NCBI GenBank assembly: GCA_043749095.1
Contig: JAYVEB010000126.1
Location: forward strand, 1-14,249
Reading direction: 5' to 3'
Length of the DNA stretch: 14,249 nt
DNA from: PBB1 sp043749095
GTDB taxonomy: Bacteria; Pseudomonadota; Gammaproteobacteria; Burkholderiales; Burkholderiaceae_C
Shown here in pieces: positions 5,962 through 13,996 of this stretch (its first letter is position 1; the number at the start of each line of letters is the position of its first letter). The translations under genes and the position numbers were made by a program. Under the pieces are notes generated by a model. It did not search any database, was not told the origin of the DNA, and saw only the letters and a list, made by a program, of their open reading frames with translations.

Positions 5962-8552
5962 ACACCAACACCCCGTCATGGATGGCGCGCCTCGTGGCTG
6001 GCGCCGAACTTCAGCAACTTCAGCAGGTCGCCGAGCAACTGAAGGCGCAGCAACAGGCGCGTGCCGACGCCGAGGGAACGCTGGCCCAGGTCAAGGCGCG
6101 GCTCGACGAGGTCGAGGCCGAGCTGAAGGTGCGCACCGACATCATGAACCTCACGAGCATCGTCTCGGAGGCCGACAAGAAGGGTGACATCCTGTGCGTC
6201 AACGAGAACTTCCTCGAGGTCTCGAAGTACCCGAAACACGAGCTGATCGGGCATGGCCACAACACGACGCGCCACCCTGACATGCCCAAGGAGGTGTTCA
6301 AGCAGATGTGGTCGACGATCGGCCGTGGCGAGATCTTCCACGGCCAGATCAAGAACCGCGCCAAGGACGGCACGCCGTACTACGTCGACGCCGTCATCGC
6401 ACCGATCCTGGGCGAAAACGGCAAGCCGATCAAGTACCTCGGCGTGCGCTACGACATCACCGAGGCCGAGATCGAGCGCCAGAACGCGCGTGGCGTGCTG
6501 GGCGCGATCGACGCGTCCTACGCTTACATCGAGTTCAACCTCGACGGCACCATCATCAAGGCGAACGAGAATTTCCTGAAGGCGCTGGGCTACCGCCTCG
6601 ACGAGATCACCGGCAAGCACCACCGCATGTTTTGCGATGCGCCGACCACCGGGTCGCCAGCGTACGCGCAGTTCTGGCGCGACCTGAACGAGGGCAAGTC
6701 GCAGACCGACGTGTTCAAGCGCATCACCAAGGGCGGCCAGGAGATCTGGATCCAGGCCGTGTATGCCCCGGTCAAGGACGAGATGGGCCGCGTGTTCAAG
6801 GTCGTCAAGATCGCCACCGACGTGACCGCAGCGCGCCTGCAGGCCGCTGACTTCGAGGGCCAGCTGGACGCGATCAGCAAGGCGCAGGCGGTGATCGAGT
6901 TCAGCCTTGACGGCAAGATCCTGCACGCCAACGACAACTTCCTCACCACGTTGGGCTACTCGCTGGCCGAGATCAAGGGCCAGCACCACGGGATGTTCGT
7001 TGACCCGGCCTACCGCGGCAGCGTCGACTACCGCATGTTCTGGGAGAAGCTCGGTCGCGGCGAATACGACTCTGGCCAGTACAAGCGCATCGGCAAGGGC
7101 GGCAAGGAGGTTTGGATCCAGGCCTCCTACAACCCCATCATGGACCTCAACGGCAAGCCGTTCAAGGTGGTCAAGTACGCCACCGACGTGACCGCCGAAG
7201 TCAACGCCAACAACATGCTGCGGCAGGCCGTCGAGCAAGCGCAGAAGGTCACCACGGCCGCCAAGGAAGGCGACCTGACGCAGCGCATTCCGCTGGAAGG
7301 CAAGAGCGGCCCGATTGGCGAGCTGTGCGCCGGGGTCAACTTGTTGATGGAAACCACCTCGGTGATCTTCGATGCCGTCGGCCGCGTCTTTGGCGCACTG
7401 GCTGAGGGCGATCTGACACAGCGCATCACCCGCGACTACGACGGCACTTTCGGGCAGGTCAAGGAGGACGCCAACGCGACCAGCGAGAAGCTGGCCGGCA
7501 TCATCGAGGACGTGGGCCGGGTGTTCTCGGGCCTGGCCAATGGTGACCTGTCGCAGCGCATCACCCGCGACGCCGAAGGCACGTTCGACCAGGTCAAGCA
7601 GGACGCCAACTCCAGCTGCGACAAGCTGGCCGGCATCATCGAGGAAGTGCGTGCCGCCGCCGATGCGTTGACCGGTGCGGCCAACCAGGTCAGCGCCACC
7701 GCGCAGAGCCTGTCGCAGTCGGCCAGCGAGCAGGCCTCGTCGGTCGAGGAAACCACCGCGTCGATCGACCTGATGTCGGCGTCGATTGCACAGAACAGCG
7801 ACAACGCCAAGGTCACCGACGGCATGGCCACCAAGGCCAGCAAGGAAGCCGGTGACGGTGGCCAGGCCGTCTCACAGACGGTCACCGCGATGAAGCAGAT
7901 CGCGCAGAAGATCAGCATCGTCGACGACATCGCCTACCAGACCAACCTGCTCGCGCTGAACGCGGCCATCGAGGCCGCCCGCGCCGGCGAACACGGCAAG
8001 GGCTTCGCCGTCGTTGCCGCTGAGGTGCGCAAGCTGGCCGAGCGCAGCCAGGAAGCGGCCAAGGAAATCGGCGATCTGGCCAGCAACAGTGTCAGCACCG
8101 CCGAGCGGGCCGGCAAGCTGCTCGACGAGATCGTGCCCAGCATCCAGAAGACCAGCGAGCTGGTGCAGGAGATCGCAGCAGCGTCACAGGAACAGAGCCA
8201 GTCGGTCACCGAGATCGGCAGCGCGATGGGGCAGCTGAGCAAGGCCACGCAGCAGAACGCGTCGGCCTCCGAGGAGCTGGCGGCCACGTCCGAAGAGTTG
8301 TCCGGTCAGGCCGAGCAGTTGCAGCAGTCGGTCGCCTTCTTCAACCTCGGTGGCGATGCCGCGCCGGTTCGCAAGGGCAAGCCCGAGGCCGCGCCCGAGC
8401 GCCGTGCGCCGAACTCTCCGCTGCGTGGCGCGAGCAAGGTCAGTGGCACGGCCGCCCGCCCGGCCGCCACCGGCACCCACGGCAACTTCCGCCCCTATTT
8501 AGGAGTGCAACGTGAACACAAGAGCCTTGAGTCGAAGCAGCGCAGCCGCTGA
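5958..8552 (+). CDS. Soluble PAS3-HAMP3 methyl-accepting chemotaxis receptor
   Basis: An 864-residue receptor with no membrane segment, so it is cytosolic. An N-terminal coiled coil (about 15-60) precedes three PAS domains (about 61-169, 181-289, 301-412). PAS1 has RHPDMPKEVFKQMW and KNRAKDG, the Aer-type pattern in which Arg-His-Pro-Asp helps bind FAD. PAS2 and PAS3 share another pattern (GKHHRMF..., GQHHGMF..., then WIQA). Three HAMP-like units follow, each with GDL(T/S)QRI. The signalling hairpin tip is at about 657-704 (QTNLLALNAAIEAARAG, GKGFAVVAAEV). Domain logic suggests redox or oxygen sensing, like Aer/Aer2, but the ligand is unproven. AAGGA at 5945-5949 supports the start, which overlaps the cheA stop. 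The tail has no CheR-tethering WxxF pentapeptide and runs 41 bases into cheW, so the last 18 residues or so may be recent. Confidence 0.93.
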   Translation: MNTNTPSWMARLVAGAELQQLQQVAEQLKAQQQARADAEGTLAQVKARLDEVEAELKVRTDIMNLTSIVSEADKKGDILCVNENFLEVSKYPKHELIGHGHNTTRHPDMPKEVFKQMWSTIGRGEIFHGQIKNRAKDGTPYYVDAVIAPILGENGKPIKYLGVRYDITEAEIERQNARGVLGAIDASYAYIEFNLDGTIIKANENFLKALGYRLDEITGKHHRMFCDAPTTGSPAYAQFWRDLNEGKSQTDVFKRITKGGQEIWIQAVYAPVKDEMGRVFKVVKIATDVTAARLQAADFEGQLDAISKAQAVIEFSLDGKILHANDNFLTTLGYSLAEIKGQHHGMFVDPAYRGSVDYRMFWEKLGRGEYDSGQYKRIGKGGKEVWIQASYNPIMDLNGKPFKVVKYATDVTAEVNANNMLRQAVEQAQKVTTAAKEGDLTQRIPLEGKSGPIGELCAGVNLLMETTSVIFDAVGRVFGALAEGDLTQRITRDYDGTFGQVKEDANATSEKLAGIIEDVGRVFSGLANGDLSQRITRDAEGTFDQVKQDANSSCDKLAGIIEEVRAAADALTGAANQVSATAQSLSQSASEQASSVEETTASIDLMSASIAQNSDNAKVTDGMATKASKEAGDGGQAVSQTVTAMKQIAQKISIVDDIAYQTNLLALNAAIEAARAGEHGKGFAVVAAEVRKLAERSQEAAKEIGDLASNSVSTAERAGKLLDEIVPSIQKTSELVQEIAAASQEQSQSVTEIGSAMGQLSKATQQNASASEELAATSEELSGQAEQLQQSVAFFNLGGDAAPVRKGKPEAAPERRAPNSPLRGASKVSGTAARPAATGTHGNFRPYLGVQREHKSLESKQRSR
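7380..7649 (+). repeat. Tandem 135-bp HAMP repeat
   Basis: Two adjacent in-frame 135-bp units (7380-7514, 7515-7649) each encode 45 residues from GRVF to AGIIE(D/E)V. They are identical at 32 of 45 residues by eye. Each is a HAMP-like module with GDL(T/S)QRITRD, so the poly-HAMP relay grew by unit duplication. The first HAMP (about 7215-7379) is more diverged. Confidence 0.85.
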
Positions 8553-9036
8553 CGACGCGCCGACGCAGTACCTCACGTTCACGCTCGGCGAGGAGGTGTT
8601 CGCGATGGACATCCGCACCGTGCGCGAGATCATTCAGTACGGCCCGATGACCACCGTGCCGCTGATGCCGGGCTTCGTGCGCGGCGTCATCAACCTGCGC
8701 GGTGCGGTGGTGCCGGTGATCGACCTGCAGGCGCGCTTCGGCCGGCCTGCGGCGAAGATCGGCAAGAAGACCTGCATCGTGATCTTCGATGCGGTGCGCG
8801 ATGGCGAGCGCGTGGAGCTCGGCCTGCTGGTCGATGCAGTCAGCGAGGTGATCGACATCGCCGCCGACCAGATCGAGCCGCCGCCGAACTTTGGCGCCTC
8901 GGTGCGACGCGACTTCATTGCCGGCATGGGCAAGGTGGCGAGCCGTTTCGTGATCATCCTCGAGCCCGACAAGGCCTTTGATGTCAACGAGATGACTCAG
9001 CTGTGCGGGGCGGCACAGGAGCCCGCACACGCCTGA
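8512..9036 (+). CDS. cheW: CheW coupling protein
   Basis: A 174-residue CheW-like adaptor that links receptor hairpins to the P5 domain of CheA. The typical sequence is present: QYLTFTLGEEVFAMDI at the first strand, then VRGVINLRGAVVPVIDL with the Asn-Leu-Arg-Gly block that contacts the receptor and kinase. It continues with GLLVDAVSEVIDI and ends in a variable acidic/Ala tail. It starts at GTG 8512, where AGGAG at 8501-8505 gives a 6-base spacing. This places the first 41 bases inside the receptor gene in another frame. No later Met has a comparable ribosome-binding site, and the first recognisable strand begins about 20 residues in. It stands between the receptor and cheR, as expected for an operon member. 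Confidence 0.95.
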   Translation: MNTRALSRSSAAADDAPTQYLTFTLGEEVFAMDIRTVREIIQYGPMTTVPLMPGFVRGVINLRGAVVPVIDLQARFGRPAAKIGKKTCIVIFDAVRDGERVELGLLVDAVSEVIDIAADQIEPPPNFGASVRRDFIAGMGKVASRFVIILEPDKAFDVNEMTQLCGAAQEPAHA

Positions 9037-9126
9037 CACCCCAGAGTTCAGCGACGGTCGCCGGCACCACACCGACGTCATGCCGCCTGCGCCTCTGGCC
9101 CCGGACTCATTGCTCGGAACGACGGC

Positions 9127-9936
9127 ATGCAGACCCTCAGCGACCCCACCTTCCGTCGAATCACCGAACTGATGTGTGCGGCCATCGGCTTGTCCTTCAC
9201 CGACAACAAGAAGCCGTTGATCTCGTCGCGACTCACGCCGCGCATCCAGCGGCTGGGCCTGGACGGCTTCGAGGACTACCTGGCGCTGATCTCTGCCCCT
9301 GACGACGGTGGCGAGTTCCAGGTGGCGGTCGATCTGCTGACCACCAATGAAACCTACTTCTTTCGCGAGCCAGCGCACTACGAGCTGCTGGAGCAGGAGC
9401 TGACGCGCAGCAAGCCCACTCAGCTGCGGGTGTGGAGCGCGGCCTCGTCGTTCGGTGACGAGGCCTACAGCACCGCGATGCTGCTGGCCGACCTGCAGCA
9501 ACAGGGCCGCATCGCCGGCGACTGGACGATCCTCGGCACCGACATCAGCGACCGCGTGCTGCGCAGCGCGATCGAGGCCGTCTACCCCGAGGACCGACTG
9601 CGCAACGTGACGCCCGAGCGCCTGCGCCGCCACTGCCTGCGTGGCGACGGCGCCTCCGAAGGCCTGGTTCAGATGAATTCAACGGTGCGCGAGCGGGTGC
9701 GCTTCGGCCAGCTGAACCTGTGCCAGCCGATCGAGGACATCGGTCCGTTCGATGTGATCTTCCTGCGCAACGTGCTGATCTACTTCGATGCACCCACCAA
9801 GCGCGATGTGGTCGACCGCGTGCTGACGCAGTTGCGACCCGGCGGCCTGTTCTTCATCGGCACCGCCGAGGGCCGTGTGCCGTGCAATACCCCGCTGAAG
9901 ACGCTCGCCCCCGGCGCGTTTCGCAAGCCGTCGTGA
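9127..9936 (+). CDS. cheR: CheR receptor glutamate methyltransferase
   Basis: A 269-residue, SAM-dependent methyltransferase that methylates receptor glutamates. The N-terminal all-alpha domain (about 1-75) leads to TTNETYFFRE, a family signature. The SAM-binding region is WSAASSFGDEAYSTAM, with GTDIS for the adenosine end and FDVIFLRNVLIYFD near the C-terminus. The first SAM loop reads SFGDEAYS where E. coli has STGEEPYS. The key acidic residue and Tyr-Ser are kept, so activity is expected. The ATG at 9127 has a weak GGAAC upstream. The 90-bp gap after cheW is the longest inside the operon and holds no gene. The stop overlaps the GTG of cheD. The receptor lacks a WxxF tether, so CheR would have to bind it directly. 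Confidence 0.94.
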   Translation: MQTLSDPTFRRITELMCAAIGLSFTDNKKPLISSRLTPRIQRLGLDGFEDYLALISAPDDGGEFQVAVDLLTTNETYFFREPAHYELLEQELTRSKPTQLRVWSAASSFGDEAYSTAMLLADLQQQGRIAGDWTILGTDISDRVLRSAIEAVYPEDRLRNVTPERLRRHCLRGDGASEGLVQMNSTVRERVRFGQLNLCQPIEDIGPFDVIFLRNVLIYFDAPTKRDVVDRVLTQLRPGGLFFIGTAEGRVPCNTPLKTLAPGAFRKPS

Positions 9937-10436
9937 GCCGCGCTCACGAAGCGATGCGTCCGATGACCCTCGAACCGCTGGGTCCGCTGCACACCCTGCA
10001 CCCGGGCGACGTGGTCTACGCCGAACGCGGCGACCGCTTCGAAACGCTGCTCGGCTCGTGCGTTGCGATCGTGCTGACCGACCTGCGACGCACCATTGGC
10101 GCGATGTGCCACATCGTGCACGCGAACCGTGCTGTCATCGGCACGCCGGAAACCGGCGCCTATGCCGAAGTGGCGCTGGACACGATGTACGCGCTGTTGC
10201 GCGAGCGTGGCATCGACCCGACCCAATGCGAGGCCTACGTCTACGGCGGCGGCAACATGTTTCCCGAGCTGTTCACCGACGCCCATGTCGGCGAGCGCAA
10301 CGCCCGCTGGGCGCTCGATGCCCTGGCGCAGGACGCTGTGCGTGTGCTGTTCCACGACCTCGGGGGCCAGGCCTACCGGCGGCTGTCCTGGACGGTCGGC
10401 CCCGAGGCACCGCAGGTCACGGCCGTGCCTGTTTGA
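9933..10436 (+). CDS. cheD: CheD receptor glutamine deamidase
   Basis: A 167-residue CheD, which deamidates specific receptor glutamines to glutamates so they can be methylated. The active-site block is TLLGSCVAIVL with nucleophile Cys43. The general base is His60 in GAMCHIVHAN, and Thr38 is the likely third member. The family's YGGGNMF block follows near residues 105-111. I chose GTG 9933 because it overlaps the cheR stop (GTGA), mirroring the ATGA junctions elsewhere in the operon. ATG 9954 or ATG 9963 are possible and would remove 7 or 10 residues, all before the conserved core. None has a strong Shine-Dalgarno. The gene lies 14 bp before cheB. A CheR-CheD-CheB set implies full receptor adaptation. 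Confidence 0.9.
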   Translation: MSRAHEAMRPMTLEPLGPLHTLHPGDVVYAERGDRFETLLGSCVAIVLTDLRRTIGAMCHIVHANRAVIGTPETGAYAEVALDTMYALLRERGIDPTQCEAYVYGGGNMFPELFTDAHVGERNARWALDALAQDAVRVLFHDLGGQAYRRLSWTVGPEAPQVTAVPV

Positions 10437-10450
10437 ACCGAGGAATCCTG

Positions 10451-11512
10451 ATGGCAATCAAGGTCTATGTCATCGACGACTCGGCGGTGGTTCGGCAGAC
10501 GCTGATGCACCTGCTGCAGGGCGATGCCGACATCGAGCTGATGGGCAGCGCGCCCAACCCGCTGATCGCCGGGCCGGTGATCCGCAAGAATCGCCCCGAT
10601 GTGCTGCTGCTCGACATCGAGATGCCGGGCATGGACGGGCTGACCTTCCTTCGTCAGATCATGGAAGAGTCGCCGATCCCGACCGTGATCTGCTCGACGC
10701 TGACCACCGATGGCAGCCGCATGGCGCTTGAAGCGCTGTCGGCGGGTGCGGTGGCGATCGTCGCCAAGCCGCGGCTGGGCCTGAAGCAGTTCCTCGAGGA
10801 TTCGCGCCGTGAGTTGCTGCAGACGCTGAAGACCGCAGCCCGCTCACGTCCGGGTGCTGGCATGCTGACCCCCCGCACCCCATCGTCCGTCGCCGCAGCA
10901 GTACCCAAGCCACCGATCGCCGGATTGCATGCGTTGTCGATGAACAAGCCAGTGATCATCGGCAGTTCAACCGGTGGCACGCAGGCATTGGAGCTGGTGC
11001 TGACGTCGTTGCCAGGCGACAGCCCCGGCATCGCGATCGTGCAGCACATGCCGGAGAAATTCACCGCGATGTACGCACAGCGGCTCGACGGCCTGTGCGA
11101 GATGAACATCTGCGAAGCGAAGGATGGCGACCGCCTCGAACGTGGCGTGGTGCTGATCGCGCCGGGTGGGCGACACATGCAGCTGCGCAAGGCCGGCGGG
11201 CAGTACTTCGCCGTGGTCGCCGACGGCCCGCCGGTGAACCGCCACAAGCCGTCGGTGGACGTGCTGTTCCGCTCGGCCGCCGAGTGCGCCGGCAAGGACC
11301 TGCTGGCCCTGATCCTCACCGGCATGGGCGACGACGGGGCGCGCGGCATGAAGCTGCTGCACGACCGTGGCGCGCGCACCATCGCGCAGAACGAAGAGAC
11401 CTGCGTTGTCTTCGGCATGCCGAAGGAGGCCATCAAGATGGGGGCGGACGACGAGATCCTGCCGCTGTCGCAAATGGCCGCTGCGATACGCGGCTTCGAC
11501 GCGCGCGGCTGA
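10451..11512 (+). CDS. cheB: CheB receptor methylesterase
   Basis: A 353-residue response-regulator methylesterase that removes receptor methyl groups when phosphorylated by CheA. The receiver domain (about 1-125) has the Asp9/Asp10 pair, phosphoacceptor Asp55 (LLLDIEMPGMDG), and a Lys in VAKP. A Pro/Ala/Ser-rich linker (about 140-160) joins the catalytic domain. Its triad is Ser173 (IGSSTGG), His199 (VQHMP) and Asp295 (TGMGDDGARG). The frame is open far upstream, but ATG 10451 has AGGAA at 10441-10445 and begins the receiver exactly. It ends the operon: 50 bases later the second promoter element begins. No clear intrinsic terminator lies in between, so read-through into the next gene is possible. 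Confidence 0.95.
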   Translation: MAIKVYVIDDSAVVRQTLMHLLQGDADIELMGSAPNPLIAGPVIRKNRPDVLLLDIEMPGMDGLTFLRQIMEESPIPTVICSTLTTDGSRMALEALSAGAVAIVAKPRLGLKQFLEDSRRELLQTLKTAARSRPGAGMLTPRTPSSVAAAVPKPPIAGLHALSMNKPVIIGSSTGGTQALELVLTSLPGDSPGIAIVQHMPEKFTAMYAQRLDGLCEMNICEAKDGDRLERGVVLIAPGGRHMQLRKAGGQYFAVVADGPPVNRHKPSVDVLFRSAAECAGKDLLALILTGMGDDGARGMKLLHDRGARTIAQNEETCVVFGMPKEAIKMGADDEILPLSQMAAAIRGFDARG

Positions 11513-11562
11513 GCCAAGTTGGCCCCGTCGAGTGGCTACCGCCCGATGTCCCTCGGTACTGC

Positions 11563-11630
11563 TACTAAGTGCGCTTCGGTAGCGCGCCCGCTGACACGGC
11601 GTCCGGGATGGTCGATAACCTGGGCATGAA
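11563..11630 (+). repeat. 68-bp promoter-containing element, copy 2
   Basis: This is the partner of the element at 1498-1565, with 51 of 68 positions identical and no gap. It lies between cheB and the GAF-GGDEF-EAL gene, in the same orientation as copy 1. Confidence 0.8.
11592..11618 (+). promoter_or_regulatory. FliA (sigma-28)-like promoter of the c-di-GMP gene
   Basis: TGAC (11592-11595), 15 bases, then GTCGATAA (11611-11618), the same boxes and spacing as at 1527-1553. A start near 11625 would leave an untranslated leader of about 38 bases before ATG 11663. Confidence 0.65.
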
Positions 11631-11662
11631 GGCGCGCCCGTACGCGTCAGGAAACCGCCACC

Positions 11663-12544
11663 ATGACTCCCGCTGCACTGCCCCCTGACGAGCCCGCGCG
11701 CCTGGCTGCGCTGCGCTCGCTCGACATCCTCGACACGCCGGCCGAGGCCGAGGCCGAATTCGAAGCCCTGGTGCAGGCCGCATCGACGGTCTGCGGAATG
11801 CCGATTTCGCTGCTCAGCCTGGTTGACGAAGACCGACAGTGGTTCAAGGCCAACCTCGGCCTGCCGGGAGCAACACAGACGCCTCGCGACATGGCGTTCT
11901 GCTCGCACGCCATCCTGAACGACGAACTGTTCGTGGTGAACGACGCCTTGGCCGACGCGCGATTCGCGGACAACCCGCTCGTGACCGGCGCGCCAGGCAT
12001 CCGCTTCTATGCCGGCGCGCCAGTGCGCTTGTCCAACGGACAACGGGTCGGCACGCTGTGCGTCGTCGACCATCGTGCTCGGCAACTCGACGCGACGCAG
12101 AGAGATGTCTTGATGAGCCTGTCGAAGGCGGTGTCGCGCGCGCTCGAGGGCCGCCATGCGACGCAGCATCTGCGCGCGGCGGTGGACGAGCTGGAGGGCA
12201 AGCGCCAAATGCTCGATGCGACGCTGCGCTCGATCGAAGATGCCGTGCTGGCGACCGACGCTGCCGGCCGTATCCACTGGGCCAACCAGGCGGCCGAGCG
12301 GCTGCTTGGCTGTTCCGCCCAGCGGCTCCAAGGGCGGCCACTGCGGCGAGCCGTCGCGCTGAGCAGCAGCGCGCGCCGTGGCATCTCGGCGGTATTGTCG
12401 GCCGCGGTCGGCGGCCGGTCGGCCGAGCTGCCGAGCTGCCGAGCGACGCTGTGCTGCACACCGCGGCCGGACAAGACATCGCGGTCGAGGGAATCGCTTC
12501 GGCGCTGCGCACGGGCGGTTGCGTGTCGGGCGCTGTGCTGGTGA
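11663..12544 (+). CDS. Sensor fragment: GAF plus partial PAS
   Basis: This is the part translated from the original start: 293 codons with a GAF domain (CGMPISLLSLVDEDRQWFK and GTLCVVDHRARQLD are typical) and the first half of a PAS domain (DAVLATDAAGRIHWANQAAE). After about residue 257 the frame is wrong, giving an Arg/Cys-rich tail of about 36 residues that resembles no fold. It could be a free sensor domain or a degraded product. Confidence 0.55.
   Translation: MTPAALPPDEPARLAALRSLDILDTPAEAEAEFEALVQAASTVCGMPISLLSLVDEDRQWFKANLGLPGATQTPRDMAFCSHAILNDELFVVNDALADARFADNPLVTGAPGIRFYAGAPVRLSNGQRVGTLCVVDHRARQLDATQRDVLMSLSKAVSRALEGRHATQHLRAAVDELEGKRQMLDATLRSIEDAVLATDAAGRIHWANQAAERLLGCSAQRLQGRPLRRAVALSSSARRGISAVLSAAVGGRSAELPSCRATLCCTPRPDKTSRSRESLRRCARAVACRALCW
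12425..12440 (+). repeat. 8-bp tandem duplication causing the frameshift
   Basis: GAGCTGCC is present twice in a row (12425-12432, 12433-12440), followed by GAG. Eight extra bases shift the frame by two, exactly the offset between the two open frames. One copy restores a single 743-codon gene (stop included). Confidence 0.9.
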
Positions 12545-13899
12545 TGCGAGACGTGTCTGACAAGCGGCGCGCCACCGCCGAGGTGAGCTTTCGCGCCAGT
12601 CACGACGCGCTGACGGGCCTGGTCAACCGCGGCGAGTTCGAGCACCGCCTGCATCACCTGCTCGAGAGTGGGCACCACGGCGCGCTGATGTGCATCGATC
12701 TGGACCACTTCAAGCTCGTCAACGATCGCTGCGGGCACGCCGCGGGTGACGAGGTGCTGCGGCAGGTCAGCACCATCCTGCGTGAAGCGGCGCGCGACAC
12801 AGACATCGTGGCCCGCCTGGGCGGTGACGAGTTCGCGATCCTTCTGCCGGACTGCTCGCTGGAGTCGGCACAGCGCAAGGGGCAGGCCATCTGCGACCGC
12901 CTGGAAATCGAACGGTTCGCGCACGGCGAACAGCGCTTTCGCGTCGGCGCGAGCATCGGGCTGGCGCCGGTGGGTGGGGCGCTCGCCGACCTGCAGTCGA
13001 TCATGCAGGCCGCTGACGGCTGTGCCTACGCGGCCAAGGACGCAGGCCGCAACCGCGTGGTCGCCTGGTGCGATGGGCGCGACATCGGCGAGGTGCATGC
13101 CCACGGGCGCTGGGCAGAGCGCATCCAGCGCGCGCTCGACAACGACGGCTTCGAGCTGTTCGGGCAACAGGTGGTGCCACTGCAGTCGGACACCGGAGCG
13201 TTCAAGCTCGAGGTGCTGTTGCGCATGCGTAACGAAGACGGTTCACTGGCCGCGCCCGGGGCCTTCATGCCTGCGGCCGAACGCCACCACCTGATGACGC
13301 GCGTCGACCGCTGGGTGCTGGATAAGACGCTGGAGTGGATGTCCGCCAAACACTTCGACGGGGCGCTCCAGCGCGTCGCCGTGAACCTGTCCGGCCAGTC
13401 CGTGGCGGACCCGAACTTTCGCGCCTGGGCCCTGCAGTCGCTTGAAGAGGCGGGGCGCGACTTGTGCAGCCGGCTCACGCTGGAGATCACCGAGACAGTG
13501 GCCATCGCGCGGCTGGAGGAGGCGGCCGAATTCGTGGGTGGATTGCAGCGCACCGGGGCAAGCGTCGCGCTCGACGACTTCGGTGCCGGCGCATCGACCT
13601 TCGGCTACCTGAAGAGCTTGCCGGTGGACTACCTGAAGATCGACGGCCAGTTCATCCGCCACCTGATGACCGACCCGCTGGACCAGGCCGCCGTGAGGTG
13701 CTTCGTCGACGTCGCCCGTGCGGTCGGTGTCAGGACGGTGGCCGAGCACGTCGAGACCGAGGAGGTGCTCGTGCGACTGCGTGAACTCGGCGTCGACTTT
13801 GCGCAGGGCTACCTGCTGCACCGCCCGGAGCCGCTGGACGCTGCATCCTTTTTGAAGCCGGCACCAATCCGCTGTGGGCGCGCAAGCGCGACGGCGTGA
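12544..13899 (+). CDS. Effector fragment: GGDEF-EAL, possible reinitiation product
   Basis: An ATG at 12544 shares its A with the TGA stop of the sensor frame (TGATG) and opens a frame of 451 residues holding complete GGDEF and EAL domains. TGATG overlaps allow termination-reinitiation, so the effector half may still be made, without its sensor. No strong Shine-Dalgarno is present, and GTG 12535 or 12541 are alternatives. The GGDEF domain would make c-di-GMP and the EAL domain would hydrolyse it. All motifs are intact, so the net direction cannot be read from sequence. Confidence 0.45.
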   Translation: MRDVSDKRRATAEVSFRASHDALTGLVNRGEFEHRLHHLLESGHHGALMCIDLDHFKLVNDRCGHAAGDEVLRQVSTILREAARDTDIVARLGGDEFAILLPDCSLESAQRKGQAICDRLEIERFAHGEQRFRVGASIGLAPVGGALADLQSIMQAADGCAYAAKDAGRNRVVAWCDGRDIGEVHAHGRWAERIQRALDNDGFELFGQQVVPLQSDTGAFKLEVLLRMRNEDGSLAAPGAFMPAAERHHLMTRVDRWVLDKTLEWMSAKHFDGALQRVAVNLSGQSVADPNFRAWALQSLEEAGRDLCSRLTLEITETVAIARLEEAAEFVGGLQRTGASVALDDFGAGASTFGYLKSLPVDYLKIDGQFIRHLMTDPLDQAAVRCFVDVARAVGVRTVAEHVETEEVLVRLRELGVDFAQGYLLHRPEPLDAASFLKPAPIRCGRASATA

Positions 13900-13996
13900 A
13901 CCCCTTGCTGCCGCCGGGTCGGGTGTCAGACGCCGTGGTGCAGTTCGATGCCCGTGAGTGAGCGACGGTGAGCCGGGTTGCGCAGCCGCAAGTGCC

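Larger units (their letters stand above)
11663..13899 (+). pseudogene. GAF-PAS-GGDEF-EAL c-di-GMP enzyme, frame broken
   Basis: Read through its lesion, this gene would encode 742 residues: a GAF domain (about 1-165), a PAS domain (about 190-290), then GGDEF and EAL domains. The frame used at the start closes at 12542-12544, while the rest of the protein continues in another frame to 13899. Between them lies an exact tandem GAGCTGCC pair (12425-12440). Deleting one copy joins the frames smoothly (AELPSDAVLHTAAGQDI). GGDEF (12820-12834) and its RxxD inhibitory site, five residues before, are intact. The EAL domain has EVLLR (13210-13224), AVNLS, LEITE, DDFG, LKID, EHVE and QGY. ATG 11663 has AGGA at 11649-11652. 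A recent inactivation, or a split into two cistrons, are both possible. Confidence 0.85.

Noticed and set aside
10058..10450. Upstream extension of the cheB frame
   Set aside because: It overlaps cheD in another frame. The receiver domain begins exactly at ATG 10451 behind AGGAA.
11513..11523. GCCAAGTTGGC after cheB as a terminator
   Set aside because: The inverted repeat leaves only a 4-bp stem with a 3-base loop and no T-run.
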